Shown: positions 8,382 to 18,350, counted from the stretch's first letter. The stretch: 64,000 nt of DNA from Deltaproteobacteria bacterium (GCA_027493875.1 JAOSJX010000028.1:124001-188000); one strand, 5' to 3'. Numbers and translations are program-made. Notes: a model not told the origin generated them from the letters alone.

Positions 8382-11300
8382 TTACTCCGTACACCAAGCG
8401 CCGGTCGGATTGGCCGTGAAGTCCGGGTACGGATAGATATGATCGACGAGCAGCACGACGCTTCCGGCTTCGACGGGCGGGACGTAGGAGGTCGTCTGCG
8501 CTCCGTCCACGTCCACGGTGAAGAGGTACGCGCCGGGGTCCAGATTCCATACGGCGAACGCGCCGACCGCGGGATGCGTTCCCTCGCCGTCCTGCGCGCC
8601 GTCCGCGCCGGTATCGCGGTCGGTCGTGAGAACGATGTCCGATTCGTCGAGATCGAAGCTTAGTGGATGACCCCGTCCGGCGTCTCGCCCGTCAGGAAGC
8701 CGTCCACACGAACTTCGGCGCAACCGATGCTCCACTGATCAAGGAGATCGTCGACAAAGACGGGCCTGCCGATGTAGGACACTTTGTCCGTATCCCACTC
8801 CGATCCTTCGTAATCGAGTTGTTCGCCCAAGTCCTCCATCTCGTCCTCAAGCACCAGATACAGCTCCATCGTCGTCCCCGTCTCGACGCCGAAGTTTAGT
8901 AGAGCGGCGCGTATCCCTCCTTGGTGATTTTGAGGCCGATGACGCCGCCGCTTTCCTCGGGAATCTCGTCGAGTTCGTAATCCCCGTATTCATCGGAGAC
9001 GGCGGAGACCGGCGGGTCGAAGGACAGGCCGGTCCAGTTGTCGAGCGCCTCGACCGTGGCTCCTTCCACCAGCATTTCGTCGTCGAAGACCTCGAAGATG
9101 GTGCCGGCCAGACTGTCGTCCGGTTCCGGATCCGCGGGCACCGCGATTTCTCCCGCCATGAGCGCGTTCAAGCCTTCGTCGAGAACCGACGTGTCTTTGG
9201 GCCGAATACAGGACTCAAGGGTTGTTTCGTCCCAATCCGGTGTGCCTTCGTCCGTGGCGGGTTTCATAAATTCTCCCGTCACAGACGGATGATAGACCTC
9301 GCCGCTCTCCGAATCCTCGTAGGTATAACGATATTCGGGCCACGCCCAGAATCGTTCGGGGAGAGGAAGAAATTCGTCGAACACCACGGAAAACTGACGG
9401 CATTCATAGCCGCTCGGCGCCGCGGGATCCGATTGCGTGAGCGGCTTTCCAATGAATACGTCGCCCGTGTCGATTTTGTCCGCCGGGCATTTTTCCAGAT
9501 AGGCGTCGTCTTCCCAGCAATCCGCGTTGTAATCGTAAGAGCTTCTGGACGACAAAAATACTCGTCGTCTCCGTTTTTCCTGCCGCCGCAAGCCGGAAGA
9601 ACATGGTAGAAACCGTCGATAGAGACATTGAAACGCACCACCGGCTCGGGATCCAAGGTATCGGGATAGCACGAACGTAATTTGAATCGGTGGCCGGTGA
9701 CGTCCTCGGAATACGTCACACTGCTTTGTCCGGATTCCGGCGCCGGGAAATAATCCGATCCATACGCTTTCCGTTGAAAATACGCCTCGATGGATCGGAA
9801 CATGCGATTGACGCCGTAAGAGCGCTCGAAAACCCGGAGCAACGAAAACGGAAATTCGTCGAGGTCCGTCATCAACGGCGTCGTATTGGCAAACGCTTCG
9901 TAGTCATTCGGCGCGCGAAAGAAAATGGACTCGCATCGCTGGTAAGAAACCACTCGAAATGGTCGACGTCGGCGGCGAGGTAGGTATCGACCGTCACGAG
10001 AGACGAAAGTTCGCGATAGGTCGCGTCGAACCCCGCCACGGGAAAGGCTTCGTCCTGCGCACCGGCGAGGAGGAAGATATCGGCCATCTGCGATTCGAAA
10101 ACCAAAGGATCGAGATAAAGGCCGACGCGGCAGGCTTGGACGTCCAAATCGGAATACGTATCGTCGTCGGCCGTGTCATCGTCGTCGGTGGTGTCATCGT
10201 CGTCACCGGTGTCGTCGTCGCCCGCATAGTAGTCGGCCAACTCCCAGCAGTCGAGCGATTCATCCGGAGTATAGGGCGTGCTGTACGAAGGATTGCGCGC
10301 GGCCTTGGCCCACCACGCGCCGCCCTGCGCGAGCACTTCCCAGAACGCGCCGCCGCCAGTGAAGGCAATGACGGCCGCGGGACGCGGGTCGAACGTATTG
10401 ACGAGTAGACTGGTGATCGCGCCGACGCTCGCGCCTTCGACGATCAGCGTGTCGTTCGTCAGGCGGAGGTTGTCTTCCTCGTCCTCGCCCCCGTCCAACG
10501 ACTGCCCGAAAACCTTGTCGAAAAGATTCACGGCACGGCTGCCCAAATTTGCGTAATTCCATAGCATATTATGTTCAGGATAAACGTCCGGATCGTTCCA
10601 GTCCGTTGGAAATCCCTCGCGATATTCCTGCGGACCACCGTTCGGATGCCCCCCACATCGGGTCGCCCACGCTGATCTGATCCTCGTAATATGTTGATCC
10701 GGTCGCCTCATAACCGGCCTGGCATTCGGCGGCGTCGGCGTCGGGTCCGGGCGTGACGCATCCCGGCCCGCCGCCGTTCAGACAACATATCGGACAGCAC
10801 CCGGGGCAGACCTGGATATTGTTTGAAGCGCAATCGAACCCCTGACCAGGTGCGGATACAGCAAGCGCAAATGCCTCTGATTCCTCCCTCGACGCGATCC
10901 AGGCCTGGAATACCGCGGACCCGATGCTTCCGCCTTCCCGCGTCGCGGCATTGTTGCCGTGAAGAAAGAGAAGGCCGGGACGATTGAGGGCCTCATTTGG
11001 AGCCAGAAAACTCTCAGCAAATTCTGAGCAATCAAAGCCTTCATTCTCGGTGTCATCGTCGTCATCATCGTCGTCACCACCGGTTGTCAAGCCGACCTTA
11101 GAAGTGGCGTAATATCCATATGCCCAATCCTCGACCATCGGACAATCGGGATCGGGGCTGCCACCCTGGCACGAGGGATGGTCCGCCTGCTCGGCGATCA
11201 CTTTGAAGCGGATCGCGCCGACGCAGAAATCGTCAGGAATCAATCTGTCGACGAATCCCGAAAACGCGACTTCCTTTTGCCACAATATCTCCCAGTCCGA

Positions 11301-11435
11301 CCCCGATAAGCTCGCGTTGAGATAACCATCGTAATCCCAATCCGCCGGCGGTGTGGAATCCTGCGCCCAGGCGACCACGCCGATGACAGCGACAAGGCAC
11401 ACCACGGCACCCGTGATTTGGATATACTTCCGCAT
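8382..11435 (-). CDS. Exported alpha/beta-hydrolase-like protein with Asp-rich linkers (about five frame breaks)
   Basis: Read through its breaks this is one gene of about 1,015 codons. A signal peptide (residues 1-24, ending VVAWA) is followed by an alpha/beta-hydrolase pattern: LLFLHGNNAATREGG (oxyanion region), IVEGASVGAITSLL (nucleophile elbow G-A-S-V-G), AGAQDEAFPVAG (acid) and VDHFEWF (histidine). The C-terminal third has carboxypeptidase-regulatory-like segments (GATVEALDNWTG, EYGDYELDEIPEE, DPGAYLFTVDVDG). Two Asp-rich linkers interrupt the hydrolase part. Breaks lie near 10649-10654 (C6), 9925, 9554-9558 (A5), 8896 and 8660. The last two give in-frame TAA. Coding frames resume cleanly each time, which argues for sequence error; a real pseudogene is not excluded. 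Substrate unknown. Confidence 0.65.
10161..10220 (-). repeat. Asp-codon repeat encoding a DDDDT-type linker
   Basis: Tandem GAC/GAT-rich repeat encoding runs such as GDDDTGDDDDTTDDDD. A shorter relative (GGDDDDDDDDTEN) lies at about 11050-11080 in the same gene. Such tracts are slippage-prone and probably serve as flexible, perhaps Ca2+-binding, linkers in exported proteins. Confidence 0.7.
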
Positions 11436-11472
11436 CGCTTTGTCTCCTAAACTTGTTTGTTATATACCAAGC

Positions 11473-13836
11473 CTACCGGAGAAACCGATAAGCCAACGGA
11501 CTTCCGAATTCATAGGCCATATGAACAAAATCACTTGCGTCGGCGCCGCAAGTAGGACTTTCCATGTGGAATTGTTCAAGAATTTCAGATGACCATCCAT
11601 TCTCGGTTTGGGTCAACTTTGCCGTGCGGTATCCAATGTCCGAATGAACAATTGAAAAGACAACAACGGAAGATCCGTTTTGTAAAACCGTCAGGCAGGT
11701 ATTATCAAAAGGCTCGTACGTCTCGGCGATTTCCGTTGTATCGATTTGACCTGACGCCCAAGAACCGTTTTCGAGCACCGCGTAGAAGAGTGTCCCCCCG
11801 GCCGGGCTGCCGGGACCCGCAATACGGTAGGAAACCCGAATTGTTCCGTCCGGTGCGCGAACGGTTGATGGGTCGGCGATGTATCCACTGTGGTCGATTA
11901 AACGTATTGTCGTGCTTTCCCAATTGCCGGATGCGTTTGTCATATCCACAAGTTCGTCGTCCGAGGGTCGCGTCAATGAGAGATTGATAATATGCGCCAT
12001 CCCCATCACGTCGGCGGCCACGTCATACCGGCCGACATTATTTCCGAGGTATTCCGACAATCCATTGTTACTTGAATTCATATAGTACGTATGGAAGTCC
12101 TCCGTCGCCTGAAAGACGATGTGAGCTATTCCCTCCGGATCGGCCGCGAGCCGAACTCGCGTCAAGTCGTTGATTCCCGTATCGAGAAACGTCCACGACC
12201 AAGTTCCACTGTCGTAAGTTCCATAAACAACAGAATCGGCAGACGTGTCGATATACGCCGCATGCACCGTGTCGCCGACGCGCGCGAGGGCGCGGTCGGA
12301 GACGAGCACGTTTTCGGCGTCGTCCCGCAGCACCGTCCGTTCGACCCGACCGTCCGTGATTTGGTCGAATACCAGCCCCGTGCCGTTCATGTCCCAGAGC
12401 ACAAACGCCTCGCCCGGACCGCCGGCTACGAGTGAATGGCCGCCGGGAGAGCTTGCTCCATCGAGAAAACCGTCCTTCCACGCGGCACTTTCCCGCGTTA
12501 AAACCCTCAGCCGGTCACTTCCATTGGTATGCAATGCCGCGATGTGTATAGAATGGTCCGGCCCGACAGCCGTGTCGGTGGGAACGTCCGCGCCGATGGC
12601 CTCTGCGGTCAGCGTAAGAGACATTGGCCAGAGGCCGGATTCGTTTGTCGTATATGAGATTTCGCCGTAGGTTCCAATGAGATCGTCGAACGCGCCGTAC
12701 GCGATGTGCGCTTTGGCGTCCGACGCCAAAGCCATTGAATGTCCCACGGTCCAAGGAGAATCGACGGCGTTTTCGAAATGCCAGTCACCTTCCGGTTCTT
12801 TGACGCCGTATTCGATGGCTGTGAACGTCAAAAGCGCAATGTGAATCGCTCCACCGGCGTCCACCGCCAATCCGTTCCCGTGCACGGACCACGGGCGGTA
12901 GAACTCCAGGGCGAATGAGCCCGCCCGGTTGGAAATCACATACGTATCCGCATAACCGACCGGCAACGAATTAAAAGCGATATAAACCTCTCCGGACGGG
13001 CCCAAGGCAATGGCGTTGAACATCCCTACGTCGCCCACGCCCCAGGCGAGACGGTCCTCCCAGGTTCCGCTCTCGTTCGTCGCGTAGCGCACCTGTCCGA
13101 TGAAATCGCCGCCGACAGGCCGTTCGCGCGTGTAAGCGATGTGCGCCGCGCCGTCCGAATCAATCGCCAACGCGGGATAGTTCGTGAGATCCCGCCGCGT
13201 CACGCGCTCCTGCGTGGCGACGATTTCCCTTTCCCATGTCCCCGAGGCGTTCGTCGCATAGCGGATGCCGTTGTCGAAGAGGTCGGTGTAGGCGAGATGG
13301 AGATACCCGTCCTCGTCCACAACGAGATCGGGATCGCCGCCCATGTGATCCACGATCTCCGCCTGCCAGCCACTCTCCGTTTCCCAATTCAACGGCGGAT
13401 AGCCGTCGTCTTCTGTCGACTGTTGACTATCAACTGTGGACTTTGAATAGACGACAATTTCGCGGCCCTTCGCGGCGGCCACATAGACCGTGCCGTCCGC
13501 GCCGGCATCGACGGCGACACCGTCGTGTCCCGGCGTCCCGCCCGCAAGCTGTATGATGCATCCCCCGTCGGGCGTTACAAACCCGCGAGCGCAATAGGGA
13601 TCGACCGTGTCGTCGTCGGAGTCGTCGTCCGCATCATCATCGATGTCGTCGTCATGAAGATCGTCGTCGCCGGGTATACCGTCATCATCCATCACGGGAA
13701 CGCCGTCATCGTCCCCGCCGCCATCGGCTTCCTCGGCCCCGCTATTGCCGCAGGAACACGCCACCGGCCCGGAAAACGCGAAAACCCACAGACCGAGAAG
13801 AACCATGAGGGTTTTTTCCGACAGGCTGCGGCGCAT
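11473..13836 (-). CDS. Exported lipoprotein, propeller-like repeats
   Basis: 787 residues, frame intact. The signal peptide ends in a lipobox (GPVAC, Cys27), so it is probably outer-membrane or surface anchored. An Asp-rich spacer (about residues 35-80) is followed by about 700 residues of repeated units with patterns such as IDSDGAAHIAYT, SGTWEDR and ADPEGIAHIVF, recurring about every 50-60 residues. This is typical of a beta-propeller (BNR/exo-alpha-sialidase-like or sorting-type repeats), without recognisable catalytic residues. It lies 37 nt upstream of the hydrolase gene on the same strand, possibly co-transcribed. A short STVDSQQST element near residue 135 is out of character with the repeats. 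Function unknown; adhesion or ligand binding is a guess. Confidence 0.75.
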   Translation of the reverse strand: MRRSLSEKTLMVLLGLWVFAFSGPVACSCGNSGAEEADGGGDDDGVPVMDDDGIPGDDDLHDDDIDDDADDDSDDDTVDPYCARGFVTPDGGCIIQLAGGTPGHDGVAVDAGADGTVYVAAAKGREIVVYSKSTVDSQQSTEDDGYPPLNWETESGWQAEIVDHMGGDPDLVVDEDGYLHLAYTDLFDNGIRYATNASGTWEREIVATQERVTRRDLTNYPALAIDSDGAAHIAYTRERPVGGDFIGQVRYATNESGTWEDRLAWGVGDVGMFNAIALGPSGEVYIAFNSLPVGYADTYVISNRAGSFALEFYRPWSVHGNGLAVDAGGAIHIALLTFTAIEYGVKEPEGDWHFENAVDSPWTVGHSMALASDAKAHIAYGAFDDLIGTYGEISYTTNESGLWPMSLTLTAEAIGADVPTDTAVGPDHSIHIAALHTNGSDRLRVLTRESAAWKDGFLDGASSPGGHSLVAGGPGEAFVLWDMNGTGLVFDQITDGRVERTVLRDDAENVLVSDRALARVGDTVHAAYIDTSADSVVYGTYDSGTWSWTFLDTGINDLTRVRLAADPEGIAHIVFQATEDFHTYYMNSSNNGLSEYLGNNVGRYDVAADVMGMAHIINLSLTRPSDDELVDMTNASGNWESTTIRLIDHSGYIADPSTVRAPDGTIRVSYRIAGPGSPAGGTLFYAVLENGSWASGQIDTTEIAETYEPFDNTCLTVLQNGSSVVVFSIVHSDIGYRTAKLTQTENGWSSEILEQFHMESPTCGADASDFVHMAYEFGSPLAYRFLR
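13605..13712 (-). repeat. Asp-codon repeat in the propeller lipoprotein
   Basis: GAT/GAC-rich stretch right after the lipobox, encoding DDDGIPGDDDLHDDDIDDD and similar. It shares its logic with the linkers in the hydrolase and IPT genes and spaces the folded domain from the membrane anchor. Confidence 0.7.
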
Positions 13837-14003
13837 AATGCGACCACCGATTCAGTGATAACCTCGACGTTGCGCTTCCAACTCGCGAAAAGCAAGAATA
13901 AGAACTTGATATGTATGTACCATCACAAATAGACTGTTTACCGTCGGTCATGTGCTGTTTTGACGCGTCGGAATTTCCATCATTTTTGAAAATCTTCCAG
14001 GCA

Positions 14004-14471
14004 TCACGCCTTGGCCGGCGGGGCGAGATCGGGAAAGAGCGGATGTTTGGTCTTGTAGTCGGATTCCTTGAGGACGAACTGCCGTCCGACGCGGGACTCA
14101 GCGTTGACGATGATCGGTCCCTGGAGATTGGCGGTCATGTCCATCGGCGTTCCGTGCAGCGAGAGGATGACGAAGACGACGGCGTCGGCGAGGTTGTGAA
14201 TATTCAGCGACGCGAGTTCCTCTTTGCGGATATGCGCTTTGTAGTCCGGGAAAAAGACGAGCGGATCGGCGATGACGAACGCGAGTTCCGTTTCATCGAT
14301 GGATTGAAGCCACTTGAAGGGCGAGTCTTCCTCGTGGTCGAGCACGACGTAGCGCGCGGAATCGGGAAAGCCGAGCAGGCCGCCCGGAAAATAGAGCGCC
14401 TTGTCGGGATCGTAGGCGATCTCGCCGAAACGGTTGGTGCGGATGGTGGCCGTAACCTGGGAATCGGACAT
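14004..14471 (-). CDS. fliW: Flagellar assembly factor FliW
   Basis: 155 residues. FliW binds flagellin and CsrA in the cytoplasm; when flagellin accumulates, CsrA is freed to repress flagellin translation. Family signatures are present: YFPGGLLGFPDSARYVVLDH, SPFKWLQSID, AFVIADPLVFFPDY and LTANLQGP-like MTANLQGPIIVN near the C-terminus. It follows csrA by 11 nt, the typical csrA-fliW pair, here closing the flgM-flgN-flgK-flgL operon. The frame is intact. Confidence 0.95.
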   Translation of the reverse strand: MSDSQVTATIRTNRFGEIAYDPDKALYFPGGLLGFPDSARYVVLDHEEDSPFKWLQSIDETELAFVIADPLVFFPDYKAHIRKEELASLNIHNLADAVVFVILSLHGTPMDMTANLQGPIIVNAESRVGRQFVLKESDYKTKHPLFPDLAPPAKA

Positions 14472-14482
14472 GGACGCCGCCC

Positions 14483-14725
14483 TCAGGGGCTTTGCCTCCG
14501 AACGCGGAACTGGGCGAGCGCCTCGTGCATCATATCGGGTGTTGTTTCCGCGGCGCGGCGGTTCTCTTCCTGAATGCGCAGGTAGATTTCCTCGCGGTGC
14601 ACCGCCACATGGGAGGGCGCCTGAATGCCGATCTTCACCTGATTTCCGCGGACTTCCTGGATATGCACCTTGATGTCGTCGCCGATGGTGATGCTTTCGC
14701 CGGTTTTTCGTGTCAGAACGAGCAT
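14483..14725 (-). CDS. csrA: Carbon storage regulator CsrA
   Basis: 80 residues with the canonical start [20 protein letters not shown], the core [11 protein letters not shown] and the RNA-binding VHREEIY segment. CsrA is an RNA-binding dimer recognising GGA in hairpin loops near ribosome binding sites. The C-terminal extension to residue 80 is usual for members paired with FliW. The ribosome binding site is GGAGGGCAAGGG. The flagellin leader in this window is GGA-rich and is the obvious local target. Confidence 0.96.
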   Translation of the reverse strand: MLVLTRKTGESITIGDDIKVHIQEVRGNQVKIGIQAPSHVAVHREEIYLRIQEENRRAAETTPDMMHEALAQFRVRRQSP

Positions 14726-14760
14726 TCCCTTGCCCTCCGATGGCGGCGATTATAGAAACG

Positions 14761-15638
14761 CTACCTGATAAAGTCCAGCAAGCTCAGCTGCATCACGCGA
14801 TCCGAAACCATCAACGTCGCCTGATACACCTGTTCCTGAAACGCGAAATCACTCGTGGCTTTGGCGATGTCCACGTCCTCGGTATCGGACAGGATTTTCG
14901 TATAGGCCTCGATGAGCTCCTCGTTGTCCGCTTCCGCGGCGTCGAGACGCACCGTGATCGATCCGATATCCGAGCGGTGGTTGATCACCTGTTCGAGGGC
15001 GGATTCCAAAGTCGGCATCATCGCCTTGATCGCGGTCTGGTCGCCGGCGGCCAGCGCGGTTTGCAGATCGGCCAACGTCTGGAAAATGTCGATCGGCGAT
15101 TTGAGGATTTCGTTTCCGTCTTTGTTGATCGTTAAAAAATTTCCCTCGGACACTTCGATGTCGATGTCCTGGTTGACGCCGCCGAGATAATTGCCCGCGG
15201 CGTCGAAGGGCGTCGCGTCGGTTCTGAAGCCGGCGAAGACGAAGCGGCGGTTGTCCTTGATGTTCGCGTTCTGAGCACATCCTCGAACAGGCGCTGCACT
15301 TCCTGGGCGGCGGCTTGAAACGCCGCGGGGTCGGCGTCGGCGCTGTTGATGTCCACGGCCAGCTCGCGGGCGCGCGACAGGTCGTCGGCGATGTGCGTCA
15401 GCGCGATTTCCATCGTGTTGACGAACGACCGGGCGGTGCCGATGTTGCGCTGATGCTGGTCGAAACCGCCGAGGATGTTGCGCACCTTGGCGGCGCGCGT
15501 GGCCCGGACCGGGTCGTCCGACGGCCGGTTGACGCGCTTGTTCGTGATCAGCATTTCCTGAAGCTGAAGATATTTCTCGCGCGACGCATTGATGTTGCGC
15601 GTCGCGTTTCCGAAAAGCATCGAGGTGGTGATTTTCAT
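14761..15638 (-). CDS. flgL: Hook-filament junction protein FlgL (one frame break)
   Basis: FlgL (HAP3) connects the hook to the filament. The N-terminus MKITTSMLFGNATRNI and YLQLQEMLITNKRVNRPSDD are canonical. The C-terminus (FAFQEQVYQATLMVSDRVMQ, ending LSLLDFIR) matches FlgL/flagellin D0. The frame breaks near 15273, before NANIKDNRRFVFAGF, by loss of one base that is not in a long homopolymer. Corrected length is about 293 residues, normal for the family. It follows flgK by 32 nt. Confidence 0.9.
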
Positions 15639-15670
15639 CCGCTCGCCCCTTTCCTTCATTCCGCCCGGCG

Positions 15671-17217
15671 TCAGCGCAGGTCCGCCAGCGAGTCGAACAG
15701 TTCCTGAACGGTGTTGAACAAGCGCGCCGAGGCCTCAAACGCGTGCTGGAACTTCATCAGGTTGGCCATTTCCTCTTCGAGGGTGACGCCGCTCTGGCTT
15801 TCGCGCAGATTGACGACCTGCTCACGAATGGCTTCCTGGTGACTCGTTTCGCTGATCGCGGATTGCGTTTCCACGCCGACGCCGCCGACGATGGACCCGT
15901 GAAAATCCTGAAAAGTCCACGTCCCGCCGTTGAAGAGGCCCGCGTCTTCGAGCAAAGCCATCGCCTGCGCGTTGCGGTTGTCGCCGGGTTCGCCGGAAAC
16001 CGACGCCGCGATGTTGTTGACGTCGGCGAGAATGGCCGCGTCGATGGCGATGGCGCCCGCGGCGCCGGACATGGGCCGGCAGCGGCGCGAAAAAATCGAT
16101 GCCGGTCGATCCGTTCAACCCGAAGCCGGCGTTGTGCACGGCGTTCAATTCGTTGACGAGCGTGTAGGCCATCTCGTCGACCTGATCGAGCAGCCCCTGA
16201 AGATCCGCGTCGCGCACGGCGATATGGCCCGCGATCGAGCCGCCTTTGATCTTATCGGTGATGACGAATTGGTTGCCTTTGGGATCCTGGAACGCCACGT
16301 CCGCGAGCCCGCTGGCGTCGCTGACCGCGACGAGCTTGCCGACCGCGTGCTGCTCGACAAGCGGCATCCCGCCGGCCACGACGATGTTGATCGTGCCGTC
16401 GGCGTTCTCGAAGCTGGAAAAATCGGTGTACTGGGCCAGCTCGGACATGAGCTGCGTGCGGGCGCTTCGAAAGTCCGCAGCCTGCTGGCCGCTGGATTCG
16501 GCGATGCGGATATTCGTGTTGAGATCGGCGATCTGGGCGCGATGTTGTTGACCTGATCGACCTGCTGGGGATCGCCGTATCCGCGCTTTTCTGCTGCTCC
16601 TGGCCGACTCGTCACGAGATGGAATTGCTGGACGAGGACTTTGGCCGACCGACGAGGGCTGAGGCGCTGGGTCGGGAATCGACGATGAAGGGAAGTTGAC
16701 CTGATCGACCTGCTGGCGGATCGCCGTATCCGCGCTTTTCTGCTGCTCCTTGAGCCGACTCGTCACGAGATGGAATTGCTGGACGAGGACTTTGGCCTGA
16801 CCGACGAGGCTGACGCGCTCCGCCTGGCCGTCGGGAATCGACGCCAGATCCTGCAACGCGCCGAAAAATTTCGACAGCGCCGGCGACAGGCCGGTATCGT
16901 CGGATTCGTTAAACACTTCCTGCATGGCCGCCAGGTTGGAACCGCGCGCGCTCGCGAATCCGTAATTGCTGTTCGCCTGGAACAACTGAAAGTTGAGAAA
17001 GCGGTCCTGCACGGACCGGATTTCGGCGATGCGGACGCCGCTTCCGAGCAGCATGCCGCGGATATTGACCGGCAACGACGGATCGTACATGACCTCGTGG
17101 CGTGAGAATCCGGGCGTGTTCATATTCGCGATGTTGTGACTCGCGACCTCGACGCCCGTCTGCGACGCCCACATGGACCGCGAGGCGATATTCAGAATTC
17201 CGGAGATCCCCCGCCAT
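15671..17217 (-). CDS. flgK: Flagellar hook-associated protein 1 FlgK (frame breaks and an internal duplication)
   Basis: FlgK (HAP1) sits between hook and FlgL. Corrected N-terminus MAGISGILNIASRSMWASQ, then VEVASHNIANMNTPGFSR. The C-terminus FQHAFEASARLFNTVQELFD is typical. Breaks: an extra G in the G5 run just after the start codon (about 17208-17212), a 148-nt imperfect tandem copy (16548-16695 repeating 16696-16845) and a break near 16070. With the first copy removed, QVDQVN joins directly to NIAAQIADLNTNIRI, a normal FlgK coiled-coil segment. Without the copy the gene would encode about 466 residues. The gene is probably intact in the organism. Confidence 0.88.
16548..16845. repeat. 148-nt imperfect direct duplication inside flgK
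   Basis: Two adjacent copies begin TTGACCTGATCGACCTGCTG at 16548 and 16696. The second copy is coding-clean FlgK. The first degrades progressively with scattered one-base insertions and deletions after about 90 nt. 148 is not a multiple of three, so the reading frame is lost. The pattern resembles an unpolished read fragment joined in assembly rather than a biological repeat. Confidence 0.85.
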
Positions 17218-17218
17218 C

Positions 17219-17710
17219 TTATCCTCCGTGGCCGGCGGCGGCGCGGACGGCGCGTTTCGCGGCCGGCGGACGGTAGGTTAACGGTTTGTCGAACGCGTTG
17301 CGGAGCACGTGGCCCAAACCCTGGAGCATGACGATCGACGCCGCCGCGACGCGCCGGTTGTGTTCGTTTTGTTCGGCCATGCGCGTGAACAGCGTTGTGA
17401 GATCCGAGCGGACGGCGATCAGGTCGGCCTGAAGACGGAGGGGCGCGCCGGCGATCAGTTCGGAGAGCGTGACGCCGTCGGCCGCCCGGCCGGACGGCCG
17501 GACGAGCTGTTCCACCACGTGACGGCGCGCCGATTCAAGCGCGTCGCGCTCGATCTTCAGGGCCTCCACGGTTTTGTTGTATTCGTCCAGCTCCCGCGCG
17601 CGGTAGTTCGCGAGCGCGTCGTGCGCGCGGATCATGGCGGCCAGCAGCTCCTCATGGAGATCCCGCAGCCGCGTCAGAATGTCGAGAAGGGTCTGGTAAG
17701 ACCGCCCCAT
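17219..17710 (-). CDS. flgN: FlgN-type chaperone for FlgK/FlgL
   Basis: 163 residues from ATG 17710, chosen because AAGGAG lies 8 nt upstream; an in-frame TTG one codon earlier is less likely. Long amphipathic helices (YQTLLDILTRLRDLHEELLA and YNKTVEALKIERDAL) match FlgN, which keeps FlgK and FlgL soluble before export. It directly precedes flgK (1 nt) and follows flgM, the standard flgM-flgN-flgK-flgL order. The C-terminus is basic and Pro/Ala-rich. The frame is intact. Confidence 0.88.
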   Translation of the reverse strand: MGRSYQTLLDILTRLRDLHEELLAAMIRAHDALANYRARELDEYNKTVEALKIERDALESARRHVVEQLVRPSGRAADGVTLSELIAGAPLRLQADLIAVRSDLTTLFTRMAEQNEHNRRVAAASIVMLQGLGHVLRNAFDKPLTYRPPAAKRAVRAAAGHGG

Positions 17711-17782
17711 CAACGATGCTCCTTCCTTTCCGAGCCCGGCGAACCGGGCCGACGTTCGGAGAAGAAGGTGCCCGCCGGGGGC

Positions 17783-18092
17783 TTATTTGTCCTGGAAGAC
17801 CGAGTCGAACAGGGACGTGACGATCATTTTCGCGCCACGTCATCGGGCGACCTTTATAGGTTCCCGCCTGCACTTCGGACCGAATGCGTTCGACGACGTC
17901 GGTTCGCACTTCGGGAAGGCCCGCCAACTCGTCGTGAATGGCGGCGGCCGTCGCGGCCGAATCGGAAACGGATACCTTCGCGTCGCCGCTTCCGGCCCCC
18001 TTGTCCGCTTTGGTGAAATCGCGGACCGTACGGTCCTGCTGCTTAAACAGCGCTTCCAGATTGACCGGGGGTTTGCCGTTTCCGATTTTCAT
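17783..18092 (-). CDS. flgM: Anti-sigma-28 factor FlgM (two frame breaks near the end)
   Basis: FlgM binds FliA in the cytoplasm and is exported once the hook is complete, releasing late-gene transcription. The N-terminus MKIGNGKPPVNLEALFK and the C-terminal sigma-binding helices (VRTDVVERIRSEVQAGTYKG) are recognisable. Two one-base losses near 17830-17845, corrected, give RPDDVARKMIVTSLFDSVFQ and a TAA at 17783, about 104 residues. Uncorrected, the frame runs into flgN. It is preceded by a FliA-type promoter with the -10 at 39 nt, the expected autoregulatory arrangement. Confidence 0.85.
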
Positions 18093-18130
18093 CGCTGTCC
18101 TCCGATGACGCGTTCGTTCTTACACCCGTC

Positions 18131-18158
18131 TTATCGGGCGGCGTGGTGGACAACTTGA
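18131..18158 (-). promoter_or_regulatory. Sigma-28 (FliA) promoter of flgM-flgN-flgK-flgL-csrA-fliW
   Basis: Minus strand TCAAGTTG, then 12 nt, then CCCGATAA; the latter is 39 nt from the flgM ATG. Geometry and distance are identical to the flaG promoter in this window, which supports both. Confidence 0.62.
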
Positions 18159-18245
18159 GAATAATTTGACGGCCGGCGTCCACGATGCGGAAATTCCGTA
18201 GGGCGTCCGCGAGCCCCCTGCACCTTCTTCTCAGTTGTAAAGATC

Positions 18246-18261
18246 GTTATTTCAATAAGTT
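18246..18261 (+). promoter_or_regulatory. Copy of an AT-rich motif shared by three flagellar upstream regions
   Basis: GTTATTTCAATAAGTT, 14 of 16 identical to a site upstream of flgF and related to one upstream of fliL, all in the same orientation. It lies in the 258-nt gap between flgJ and flgM, about 90 nt upstream of the flgM promoter. A regulator-binding role is inferred. Confidence 0.35.
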
Positions 18262-18350
18262 AACGCGATTCAACGGATCGCTTCGTATTTTGGGGCCAAA
18301 ATTATCCGCGTTCCTCCCGAGCCTTTTTCGCGTGGCGCCACCTCATTTAG

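Noticed and set aside
8660-8898. Programmed ribosomal frameshifting at the in-frame TAA sites
   Set aside because: The same type of break occurs in unrelated genes alongside many homopolymer breaks; no slippery heptamer or conserved stimulator was seen. Kept only as a minor alternative.
11484-11491. ACCGATAAG on the plus strand as a FliA -10 element
   Set aside because: Lies within the 3' end of the minus-strand propeller gene, with no -35 and no downstream plus-strand gene.
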